This document shows positions 1 to 6,561 of a stretch of DNA of 18,540 nt, in pieces (position 1 is the first letter of the stretch; each line of letters starts with the position of its first letter). Source of the stretch: Nitrospiria bacterium (GTDB lineage Bacteria; Nitrospirota; CAKKRA01; 9FT-COMBO-42-15); assembly GCA_919903585.1 (NCBI GenBank), contig CAKKST010000182.1, positions 1 to 18,540 on the forward strand, in the 5' to 3' direction. A model generated the notes under the pieces. It had not been told where the DNA came from. It ran no database searches and was given only the letters and a program-made list of their open reading frames with translations. Both the position numbers and the translations under genes were made by a program.

Positions 1-2
1 CC

Positions 3-188
3 CAGATTGATAAACTTCCATCTGATCTACAGCTTCGCGTCCTAAATTTTGCAAAATCATTAATACCCAAAGGGGTTGAAGGAAAAAGTCTATTGAAATT
101 TAGCGGTAGTATTTCTGCCGAGGATTTGCAGCTAATGTCTAAAGCCATAGAAGAAAGTTGTGAGAAGGTAGATATAGGTGAGTGGTAA
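3..188 (+). CDS. VapB-like antitoxin, 3' part (5' end outside window)
   Basis: This is an open frame of 61 residues entering from the left edge and ending in TAA. The visible protein begins QIDKLPSDLQLRVLNFAK and ends in an acidic tail, EESCEKVDIGEW. This pattern, a short helical N-terminal part followed by a 'GSIS-x-EDL' segment and a Glu/Asp-rich end, is that of small antitoxins (DUF2281/VapB-like) encoded just before PIN-domain toxins. The next gene overlaps it by 11 bp at a GTG start, the usual arrangement of translationally coupled vapBC pairs. The DNA-binding N-terminus is outside the window, so the antitoxin family cannot be named more precisely. The role, neutralising VapC and autoregulating the operon, comes from family knowledge. 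Confidence 0.6.
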   Translation, partial: QIDKLPSDLQLRVLNFAKSLIPKGVEGKSLLKFSGSISAEDLQLMSKAIEESCEKVDIGEW

Positions 189-564
189 ATTTCTTCTTGA
201 TACAAATATAATCATTGCTATCTTTGCTGAAGACCCAATAGTCCAAGAACGATTAATAAGGGCGGAAGAAGTATTTGTCCCATGTATCGCTATTGGAGAG
301 TTATACTTTGGAGCATATAAGTCGCTTAAAATTCAGGAAAATCTTACCCGTATAGATGAGTTTGCTCTTAACAATACTGTGCTTCCTTGCGATACAGACA
401 CAGCCAATAGGTATGGAGATATAAAAAACCGTTTAAAAGAAAAGGGGCAGCCAATCCCAGAGAATTATATATGGATTGCTGCAATTCCTCAGCAATATGC
501 TCTTACACTAATTACGATGGTAGAGGAAGCATCCGGGTCTCTTTACCCATCACACAGCCTTTAG
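178..564 (+). pseudogene. vapC: VapC-like PIN-domain toxin, probably inactive
   Basis: A 128-codon frame starts at GTG, with AAGGTAG about 7 bp upstream, and overlaps the antitoxin gene by 11 bp. Family features are present: LLDTNI near the N-terminus (Asp8), the GELYFGA segment with Glu41, and an IPEN-x-x-WIAA segment near residue 93. VapC toxins are Mg-dependent RNases whose metal is held by three or four acidic residues. The third Asp, in the usual NDxWIAA motif, is Tyr97 here (TAT at 466-468; GAT would give Asp). After LTLIT the usual RDxHF motif is missing and the protein ends in an unrelated tail, MVEEASGSLYPSHSL. Neither other forward frame restores the motif. The frame is open, so it may still be made, but two metal-site positions are gone. 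I read it as a decaying toxin. Confidence 0.7.
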
Positions 565-637
565 TCTGCTGCAAAAATATTTTGTCTTTTTAAAAACCAC
601 TGCCTTACCTTCATTTCTGTTAACATTATAAAAAGCC

Positions 638-666
638 TTGACAATACCATGTTATCCAATTAGGAT
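638..666 (+). promoter_or_regulatory. Sigma-70-type promoter candidate upstream of purD
   Basis: A perfect -35 box TTGACA (638-643) is followed by a 17-bp spacer and TAGGAT (661-666), which matches four of six positions of TATAAT. Transcription would begin near 673 and run through the MITE-like element into purD, giving a leader of about 300 nt. It is the best promoter match I saw in the plus-strand intergenic DNA. No operator or riboswitch is apparent. Confidence 0.5.
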
Positions 667-728
667 TAAAGGATAAAACAATTGGAATGACAGGCGAAGT
701 GTCTGTCCTACTATTTTGTTTACTGTAT

Positions 729-942
729 TGGTAGCCTCAGTCTAAAGAGCCTGTTGACAAAGTATTTATTCATGCTTAGTTTGTCATTTCTGCAAAACTT
801 GCCCCTGCATGGTTTAAGCAGGGAGCAGGAATCCAGAATCTCTTGAATTTACAAGAACTGGATTCCCGATAAAAACATTCGGGAATGACATTTATAGTTA
901 TTTTACGGGTTTGTCAACAGGCACTAAAGCCTGCGGCTACCA
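729..942. mobile_element. MITE-like element with ~32-bp imperfect terminal inverted repeats
   Basis: The left arm (730-761) and right arm (910-941) are reverse complements at 27 of 32 positions. The inner 13 bp, GCCTGTTGACAAA and TTTGTCAACAGGC, match perfectly and the outer ends read GGTAGCC and GGCTACC. One further pair, 729 with 942, also matches. The element is about 214 bp, has no coding capacity and contains several hairpins, as non-autonomous miniature transposable elements do. A clear target-site duplication is not visible; only TAT flanks both ends. The CTAAAG found at 742-747 and 924-929 lies inside the arms and is better explained by the arms' own symmetry. The right end lies 26 bp before the purD start codon. 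Confidence 0.6.
782..890. repeat. Nested palindromic unit bounded by TGTCATT / AATGACA
   Basis: This unit sits inside the larger element. It begins TGTCATT (782-788) and ends AATGACA (884-890). It contains three consecutive hairpins: CCCTGC/GCAGGG (803-808, 818-823), GGAATCCAG/CTGGATTCC (828-836, 858-866) and ATTCCCGA/TCGGGAAT (862-869, 879-886). The ATTCCC...GGGAAT core resembles dispersed repeats known in many Gram-negative genomes, such as the dRS3-type repeats of Neisseria, but homology to those is not shown. Confidence 0.55.
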
Positions 943-968
943 TATTTTTGATAACAGAGGATAATAAA

Positions 969-2249
969 ATGAATGTCCTTATAATCGGCAGCGGCGGAAG
1001 GGAGCATGCGCTGGTGTGGAAGATGCGCCAGAGCAAAAAGGTCAGAAATATTTTCTGTGCGCCGGGCAATGCTGGTATTGCACAAGAGGCAGAGTGTGTA
1101 AATATACTGCCGGAGAATATAAACGGCCTGCTTTCCTTTGCAAAAGAAAACAAGATAGACCTTACAGTTGTCGGGCCTGAACTGCCATTATCACTGGGTA
1201 TTGTAGATAAATTTGAAGGGGCTGGACTAAGGGTCTTTGGCCCGACTGCCTCTGCGGCAAGGCTTGAGTACAGCAAGGCCTTTGCTAAAGAGATGATGGC
1301 TAAATGCAATATCCCGACTGCTGTTTTTAAAACCTTTACATCCTCACATGAAGCGAAGAAGTATATTAAAGAAAAAGGCGTGCCTTTGGTAATTAAGGCA
1401 GACGGCCTTGCTGCTGGCAAGGGTGTTGTTGTTGCAGAGACAGTTGATGAGGCAAATAATGCAATTGCGGATATGATGGAAAAAAGAGCTTTTGGCGATG
1501 CAGGGAGCAAGGTTGTAATTGAAGATTGTTTAAAAGGCGAAGAGGCATCTTTTATGGTCTTTACTGACGGTAATGCCATTGTCCCAATGGTAAGCGCACA
1601 GGATCATAAAAGGGTTTTTGATAATGACAAAGGTCCTAATACAGGCGGCATGGGCGCATACTCGCCAGCGCCAGTGGTGTCAGACACTTTGACCAAGAAG
1701 GTAATTAATGAAGTTTTTAAACCATTGCTCTCTGGCCTTAAAAAAGAAGGTATAAATTATAAGGGCGTTTTGTATGCAGGATTGATGATTGATGATAATC
1801 AACTGCATGTCCTTGAATTTAACTGTCGCTTTGGAGATCCAGAGGCTCAGCCTATACTTTTCAGGCTAAAAAGTGACATTATAGAGATAATGGAGGCAAT
1901 AATAGATAACAGATTATCTGATATTAATATTGAATGGAAACAGGAGGCATCTGTCTGTGTTGTGATTGCCTCAAAGGGTTATCCGGGAAATTATGAAAAA
2001 GAAAGGGCGATTGAGGGGCTTAATGAAGCAGAAGAGATAAAAGGTGTTAAGGTATTTCATGCAGGCACAGCAAAGAAGGATAATGATATAATAACAGCAG
2101 GCGGCAGGGTGCTTGGTGTTACTGCATTAGGCGCTGATATTAAAGAGGCTGTAGAAAATGCTTATAAGGCAGTAGAGAAGATTAAATTTGAAGGTATGCA
2201 TTATAGAAGGGACATTGCTTTAAAAGCGCTGTCATTGACTGTGAATTAA
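969..2249 (+). CDS. purD: Phosphoribosylamine--glycine ligase (GAR synthetase)
   Basis: PurD joins 5-phosphoribosylamine and glycine using ATP to form GAR, the second step of de novo purine synthesis, in the cytoplasm. The 426-residue product is close to the usual length (about 430). It opens with MNVLIIGSGGREHAL and carries FGPTASAARLEYSK (90-103), the ATP-grasp segment VIKADGLAAGKGV (141-153), TGGMGAYSP (225-233) and the PurD signature RFGDPEAQ (287-294). The ATG at 969 is chosen because AGAGG lies 8 bp upstream and the protein then starts at the conserved first strand. The frame is open back to an ATG at 885, but that lies in the repeat element and would add 28 unrelated residues. purE follows after 188 bp. 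Confidence 0.96.
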   Translation: MNVLIIGSGGREHALVWKMRQSKKVRNIFCAPGNAGIAQEAECVNILPENINGLLSFAKENKIDLTVVGPELPLSLGIVDKFEGAGLRVFGPTASAARLEYSKAFAKEMMAKCNIPTAVFKTFTSSHEAKKYIKEKGVPLVIKADGLAAGKGVVVAETVDEANNAIADMMEKRAFGDAGSKVVIEDCLKGEEASFMVFTDGNAIVPMVSAQDHKRVFDNDKGPNTGGMGAYSPAPVVSDTLTKKVINEVFKPLLSGLKKEGINYKGVLYAGLMIDDNQLHVLEFNCRFGDPEAQPILFRLKSDIIEIMEAIIDNRLSDINIEWKQEASVCVVIASKGYPGNYEKERAIEGLNEAEEIKGVKVFHAGTAKKDNDIITAGGRVLGVTALGADIKEAVENAYKAVEKIKFEGMHYRRDIALKALSLTVN

Positions 2250-2275
2250 TACAAACGCATTAATTTATGTTAAAT

Positions 2276-2355
2276 AAATCTCCCCTAACCCCTCTTTTCC
2301 AAAGAGGGGGATAAAGGAATTTCCCACTTTGAAAAAGGGGGATGAAGGGGGATTT
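2276..2355. repeat. G/C-stretch palindromic repeat between purD and purE
   Basis: The outer arms (2276-2297 and 2334-2355) are imperfect inverted repeats bounded by AAATC and GATTT. The left half also folds alone: CCCCTCTTT (2289-2297) pairs perfectly with AAAGAGGGG (2301-2309) around a 3-base loop. No T-run follows the hairpin, so it is not a standard intrinsic terminator. The form is that of a short dispersed intergenic repeat rather than a gene-specific signal. Confidence 0.6.
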
Positions 2356-2358
2356 GAG

Positions 2359-2375
2359 ATTGCTTCGCTCGCAAT
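2359..2375. repeat. Small hairpin repeat ATTGC...GCAAT
   Basis: ATTGC (2359-2363) and GCAAT (2371-2375) flank the loop TTCGCTC, directly abutting the preceding palindrome. Such GCAATGAC-type hairpins are often genome-wide repeats, so this looks like a second, REP-like unit inserted beside the first. No function is visible. Confidence 0.4.
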
Positions 2376-2437
2376 GACTCTTTCTGTAAGTTTTTCAGCA
2401 CCTTGTTATATGTCAAATTATACAAAAGGAGAAGAAG

Positions 2438-2935
2438 ATGAAAATAGGGGATAAGCCACTTGTAGGGATTGTAATGGGCAGTAAATCTGATAAAGAAATA
2501 ATGGAAGAGGCCGCAAAGGTATTAAAGGAGTTTGGGATCCCTTATGAGATGACTGTTGCCTCTGCCCACCGCTCTCCAAAGAGGACTGCTGAATATGCAA
2601 ACAGCGCCATTGAGAGGGGGATTGAGGTTATTATTGCAGGCGCAGGCGGCGCTGCGCACTTAGCAGGTGTAATTGCATCCGAGACAATATTGCCAGTGAT
2701 AGGTGTGCCGATTGATTCATCGCCGTTAAATGGATTAGATTCTCTGCTCTCAACTGTGCAGATGCCGGGAGGCATTCCTGTTGCAACAATGGCCATAGGC
2801 AAGGCAGGTTCAAAGAATGCAGGGATATTTGCCGCACAGATACTGGGGTTAAAATATCCTGAGATTTTGGAAAAACTGACTCATTACAGAAAGAAACTCG
2901 CAGATGATGTGGCAAAGGCAGCCAAAGAGCTTTAG
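2438..2935 (+). CDS. purE: N5-carboxyaminoimidazole ribonucleotide mutase
   Basis: PurE rearranges N5-CAIR to CAIR in de novo purine synthesis; it works with PurK, which is not in this window. The 165-residue protein has the family's hallmarks: the GSKSD loop (14-18), SAHR with the catalytic His (42-45), GAGGAAHLAG (68-77) and the MPGGIPV loop (109-115). A class I enzyme fits the length and motifs. AAGGAG lies about 6 bp before the ATG, a strong ribosome binding site. It follows purD after a repeat-filled 188-bp gap and is 5 bp ahead of the next gene, so purE and its downstream neighbours are probably co-transcribed. Confidence 0.95.
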   Translation: MKIGDKPLVGIVMGSKSDKEIMEEAAKVLKEFGIPYEMTVASAHRSPKRTAEYANSAIERGIEVIIAGAGGAAHLAGVIASETILPVIGVPIDSSPLNGLDSLLSTVQMPGGIPVATMAIGKAGSKNAGIFAAQILGLKYPEILEKLTHYRKKLADDVAKAAKEL

Positions 2936-2940
2936 ATAAA

Positions 2941-3597
2941 ATGGCAAGGATTATAAAGGTTGACCCTGAAAACCCAGATGTTAAGAAGATAAATGAGGCA
3001 GTAGAGTTATTAAAAAAAGGCGGTCTGATTGCCTTTCCTACGGACACCTTCTATGGACTCGGCGTTGATGCAACGAATAGTGAAGCGGTAGGAAGGGTAT
3101 ATGCAGTTAAAAAAAGGGATTATAAAAAGCCGATCCTTATTTTGATTGATGATAAAAACAGGATATCTAAGTATGTAAAAGAGATACCTGATATTGCAAA
3201 AAAGATGATGGATAGATTCTGGCCCGGACCTCTGACACTGATTTTCTCTGCCTCAGCTAAACTGCCATTGGCGCTGCTTGGGGATACAATGAAGATCGGC
3301 ATAAGGGTTCCGGGAAACCAAATCACACTCTTACTTCTAAAAATCGCAGGATTCCCTGTCACAGCCACAAGCGCAAATCTGTCTGGAGAGCCGAGCCCCT
3401 CAGACCCTAAGGATGTAATAGCTAATCTGGGCGAAAAACTTGAACTAATACTTGATGGCGGCAAGACTGCTGGGGGAAAGGAATCAACAATAATAGATGT
3501 TACAGAAGACCCTCCTCGCTGCATAAGGGAAGGCAGGGTTTTTATTAAGGAAATTGAGGATTTTATTGGTATTAAATTAAAACTGGGTGCAGCATGA
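2941..3597 (+). CDS. tsaC: L-threonylcarbamoyladenylate synthase (TsaC/Sua5 family)
   Basis: This enzyme makes threonylcarbamoyl-AMP from threonine, bicarbonate and ATP, the donor for t6A at position 37 of ANN-decoding tRNAs. At 218 residues it is the short TsaC-type form (YrdC domain only) without the extra C-terminal domain of long Sua5 proteins. Visible motifs are FPTDTFYGLG (32-41), KKRDYKKPI (57-65), FWPGPLTL (93-100), RVP (122-124), TSANLSGEPS (143-152) and STIIDV (182-187). The start has no good Shine-Dalgarno sequence and is 5 bp after the purE stop, so coupling is likely. Its stop overlaps the kinase start as ATGA. Confidence 0.93.
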   Translation: MARIIKVDPENPDVKKINEAVELLKKGGLIAFPTDTFYGLGVDATNSEAVGRVYAVKKRDYKKPILILIDDKNRISKYVKEIPDIAKKMMDRFWPGPLTLIFSASAKLPLALLGDTMKIGIRVPGNQITLLLLKIAGFPVTATSANLSGEPSPSDPKDVIANLGEKLELILDGGKTAGGKESTIIDVTEDPPRCIREGRVFIKEIEDFIGIKLKLGAA

Positions 3598-5045
3598 AAA
3601 ACTTTTTTGACAACCTAAGATTAAGAACAAAGCTTTTGGTTATGATGCTATTTCTGTCTCTCTTATCACTTGTCATGCTCTTTACAATATACTCCCACGG
3701 CGAGCGGACATTAATGAAGGAAATAGAGCAGCATACTATTGACCTTACAACTGCTATTAAGATGAGTGTTGAGGAGCTTACATCTCAGGAGCAGACAGAC
3801 GAGGCAAGACTGAGGGACTATGTCCAGCAGTTAAATCAAAAAGGTGTTAAAGAGATTTCCATTATAAGCAATGAGGAAGAGATTATTGCAAGTTCAAATC
3901 CAAGAAAGGTCGGTAAAAAGATTGACCCAAAGAGAAAGGACTTATTAATTACGGCAAAGCTCGGTGAGGATTTAGGACCAAGCGCGAGACAGAAGACCCA
4001 AAATATACTGATACCTGTAATTGTAAACAATGAACAGGTTGGTTATGTTCATATTATAATGGTTCTTGATGATTTTTCAAACCTGCTTAAATCCAATAAT
4101 CTTAAAAGATTAATAGCGACAGTAATTGTTTTTACCATTGGAATTGTTGTATCACTGTTCTTATCATGGAAATATACTGCGCCGATACATGAAGTTGTAG
4201 ATGCTGCAAAGGCTGTTGCAGCAGGTGATTTATCTAAAAAGCTTACAATTAAAAGGAACGACGAGATTGGCGAGCTTGCAAAGAGTTTTAATGAAATGAT
4301 TGAAAAATTAAGACTTCAAAAGGAGCTTGAAGACAGGCTTCATCAGGCTGAAAGGCTTTCTGCCTTAGGCCAGTTTGCGTCAGGACTTGCGCATGAGATA
4401 AGGAATCCCTTAAACTTTATTAATCTGAGCATAGACCATATAAGAAAAAAATTTGTCCCAAAAGATAAGATTGACAAGGAAACCTTCTCAAGATTAATGT
4501 TAGAGGTAAAGGATGAGATCAGGAGATTGAATGATCTGATAAGCAATTTTTTAAATTACGGCAAACCAATAAGGCTCCATTTAAAAGAGATCGACCTTAA
4601 ATTAATTATTAATGAAATAACTGCCCTTGCGGAACAAAAGATACAGATGGAGAAGATTAATATTGAGATAGATATACCTGAAGACATACCTATGGTAATG
4701 ATTGATAAGGACCAGATGAAGATATGTTTTATAAACATCATTTTAAATTCTATTCAGGCAATGCCAAAAGGAGGCAGCCTGACAATCAAGGCAAGGCCTA
4801 ATTCTAATGATGCAAATTTAGATATTATTTTTACTGATACAGGCGCTGGGATTGATATTCAGGATATGGATAAGATTTTTGACCCGTATTTTACTACAAA
4901 GGATGTCGGCATAGGTCTGGGATTAGCGCTTACAAAAAAGATAATAAATGAACATAAAGGAGAGATATTTATTTTCAGCCGCCCGGGTGTTGGGACTAAT
5001 GTAACAATCAGGCTTCCTCTTATAAATGAGATGGCTGCAAGGTGA
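3594..5045 (+). CDS. Membrane sensor histidine kinase (HAMP, HisKA, HATPase)
   Basis: This is a 483-residue inner-membrane kinase that would phosphorylate the regulator encoded next to it. Order: a first membrane helix (about 13-33), a periplasmic region of about 135 residues with no family I recognise (perhaps a small Cache/PAS-like fold), a second helix (about 171-192) and HAMP (about 193-245). HisKA follows with the H-box LAHEIRNP (phospho-acceptor His267), then the ATPase domain: N-box NIILNSIQAM (381-390), G1 DTGAGI (415-420), F-box FDPYFTT (429-435) and G2 GIGLGLAL (439-446). The lineage resembles kinases paired with NtrC-type regulators. The ATG shares ATGA with the preceding gene. The ligand cannot be deduced from sequence. 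Confidence 0.93.
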   Translation: MKNFFDNLRLRTKLLVMMLFLSLLSLVMLFTIYSHGERTLMKEIEQHTIDLTTAIKMSVEELTSQEQTDEARLRDYVQQLNQKGVKEISIISNEEEIIASSNPRKVGKKIDPKRKDLLITAKLGEDLGPSARQKTQNILIPVIVNNEQVGYVHIIMVLDDFSNLLKSNNLKRLIATVIVFTIGIVVSLFLSWKYTAPIHEVVDAAKAVAAGDLSKKLTIKRNDEIGELAKSFNEMIEKLRLQKELEDRLHQAERLSALGQFASGLAHEIRNPLNFINLSIDHIRKKFVPKDKIDKETFSRLMLEVKDEIRRLNDLISNFLNYGKPIRLHLKEIDLKLIINEITALAEQKIQMEKINIEIDIPEDIPMVMIDKDQMKICFINIILNSIQAMPKGGSLTIKARPNSNDANLDIIFTDTGAGIDIQDMDKIFDPYFTTKDVGIGLGLALTKKIINEHKGEIFIFSRPGVGTNVTIRLPLINEMAAR

Positions 5046-5049
5046 TATT

Positions 5050-6432
5050 ATGGAACAAGGCATTGTATTAGTTGTTGATGATGAAAAATCGCAAAGGGAT
5101 ATACTAAAGACAATATTGGAAGATGAAGGCTATGATGTTGAGGTATCAGCAAATGCATCTAATGCCCTTAACTTCATAAAAGAGAGAAGTTTTGACATTA
5201 TCCTTACCGACCTCAAGATGCCTGGTTCTGACGGCATAGACCTTCTTCAGAAGGTCTTGAATAAAAATACATTGATGTGCGTAATAATAATGACTGCGCA
5301 CGGAACAATAGATACTGCTGTAGAGGCCATGAAAAGGGGCGCCTTTGATTATCTTACAAAGCCCCTTGAAAGGGATGAGCTGCTTCTGTGTCTTAAGAGG
5401 GCATTTGAGAAGATCAGGCTTGTAAAAGAAAATGAGATGCTCCATCAGGAGCTTAATGATAGATTCAGGATTGATAATATCATTGGCAATCACGGCAAGA
5501 TGCGGGAGGTCTTTAAGATTATAAAAAAGGTTGCCAACACGAATTCTACCGTGCTCATCTGCGGTGAAAGCGGGACAGGAAAGGAGCTTGCTGCGAGGGC
5601 AATTCACTTTAACAGCCTGCGCAAGGATAAGGTATTCTCTGCCGTAAGCTGTGCCGCTATACCTGATACATTACTGGAAAGCGAGCTCTTTGGCTATGAG
5701 AAAGGGGCATTTACAGGCGCATATAACAGAAAGATTGGACTGATTGAATCAACAAACAACGGGACACTCTTTCTTGATGAGATTGGCGAGATGAATCTGA
5801 ATATGCAGTCAAAGATATTAAGGGCGCTTCAGGAAAGGGAGATCAGAAGGGTAGGGGGGGTTGAAAATATAAAGGTAGATGTAAGGATAATTACTGCAAC
5901 AAATAAGAATCTTGAAGAAGAGATTAAAAAGGGAGGATTCAGAGAAGACCTTTATTACAGGCTGAATGTAATATCCTTTCTGCTTCCTCCTCTGCGTGAA
6001 AGGATAACAGATATTCCTGAGCTTGTTAACCATTTTATAAAAAAACAGAACAGTATATTCGAGAAAAATATTAAAGGGATTACGAATGAGACATTACAGG
6101 TCCTAATGAACTACAACTGGCCGGGGAATGTCAGGCAGCTTGAGTCAATAATAGAAAGGGCAATGCTCATGTGCGAAGGGGAAGAGATAATAACAGAGGA
6201 TATCCCTGCTGAAATAAAGACCCCGATTTATAAAATTGGCAATATTGCCTTTGACATTCCGCCTGAGGGTATATCCTTTGACAAATTTGAGAGAGAGATC
6301 CTCAGAAAGGCAATGGAAAAATCAGAATGGAAGATAGTTAAGGCAGCAAAACTCCTCGGCATGTCATATAGAACACTTCAATATAGATTGAATAAGTTTA
6401 ATATAAATCGTGAGACTGTTATCAAAAAATAG
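5050..6432 (+). CDS. Sigma-54-dependent response regulator, NtrC family
   Basis: This is a 460-residue three-domain activator. The receiver domain has the acidic pair Asp10/Asp11, phospho-acceptor Asp54 (TDLKMPG) and Lys104 (LTKP). The AAA+ domain has Walker A GESGTGKE (172-179), the sigma-54 contact loop GAFTGA (219-224), Walker B FLDEIGE, REDLYYRLNV and WPGNVRQLE. A Fis-type helix-turn-helix follows at about 428-450 (AAKLLGMSYRTLQYRL). It should activate sigma-54 promoters when phosphorylated by the adjacent kinase. The ATG at 5050, 4 bp after the kinase stop with AAGGTGAT just upstream, is preferred to the in-frame ATG at 5026 inside the kinase gene. No target promoter was recognised in the window. 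Confidence 0.94.
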   Translation: MEQGIVLVVDDEKSQRDILKTILEDEGYDVEVSANASNALNFIKERSFDIILTDLKMPGSDGIDLLQKVLNKNTLMCVIIMTAHGTIDTAVEAMKRGAFDYLTKPLERDELLLCLKRAFEKIRLVKENEMLHQELNDRFRIDNIIGNHGKMREVFKIIKKVANTNSTVLICGESGTGKELAARAIHFNSLRKDKVFSAVSCAAIPDTLLESELFGYEKGAFTGAYNRKIGLIESTNNGTLFLDEIGEMNLNMQSKILRALQEREIRRVGGVENIKVDVRIITATNKNLEEEIKKGGFREDLYYRLNVISFLLPPLRERITDIPELVNHFIKKQNSIFEKNIKGITNETLQVLMNYNWPGNVRQLESIIERAMLMCEGEEIITEDIPAEIKTPIYKIGNIAFDIPPEGISFDKFEREILRKAMEKSEWKIVKAAKLLGMSYRTLQYRLNKFNINRETVIKK

Positions 6433-6561
6433 CCTTTGCCCAAAATATTAACACCTTCCTTGCTGACATGCCTCTCACCACCTGAACTAAGGAAAGAGGC
6501 GGAGGAGGAGATAAGAAGATTATCAAAGATTTATAATTTAAAAAAGAAGTGAGGAGACTAT

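Larger units (their letters stand above)
565..968. other. 404-bp non-coding region filled with repeats
   Basis: No convincing gene lies between the vapC-like frame and purD. From left to right it holds a promoter-like sequence at 638-666, a small hairpin at 689-707 (GACAG and CTGTC arms around a 9-base loop), and a MITE-like element at 729-942 with another palindromic unit nested at 782-890. The purD ribosome binding site AGAGG is at 956-960. The mix of a broken toxin and stacked repeats suggests a site that has received repeated insertions. Confidence 0.7.

Noticed and set aside
742..929. CTAAAG direct repeat as a target-site duplication of a shorter 13-bp-arm element
   Set aside because: The inverted arms extend outward past both CTAAAG copies (27 of 32 matches), so these bases belong to the arms.
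885..968. Upstream ATG for purD at 885
   Set aside because: It lies inside the repeat element, adds 28 residues unlike PurD, and the ATG at 969 has a well-spaced AGAGG.
914..1579. 221-codon minus-strand open frame opposite purD
   Set aside because: It is fully antisense to a certain purD gene, has low-complexity Ser/Pro/Ala/Leu composition and no recognisable motif.
2289..2309. Intrinsic terminator after purD
   Set aside because: The hairpin is strong but no T-run follows on either side, so it fits a repeat better.
2241..2437. CRISPR or riboswitch in the purD-purE gap
   Set aside because: There are no regularly spaced direct repeats and no purine-riboswitch-like core; the palindromes explain the visible structure.
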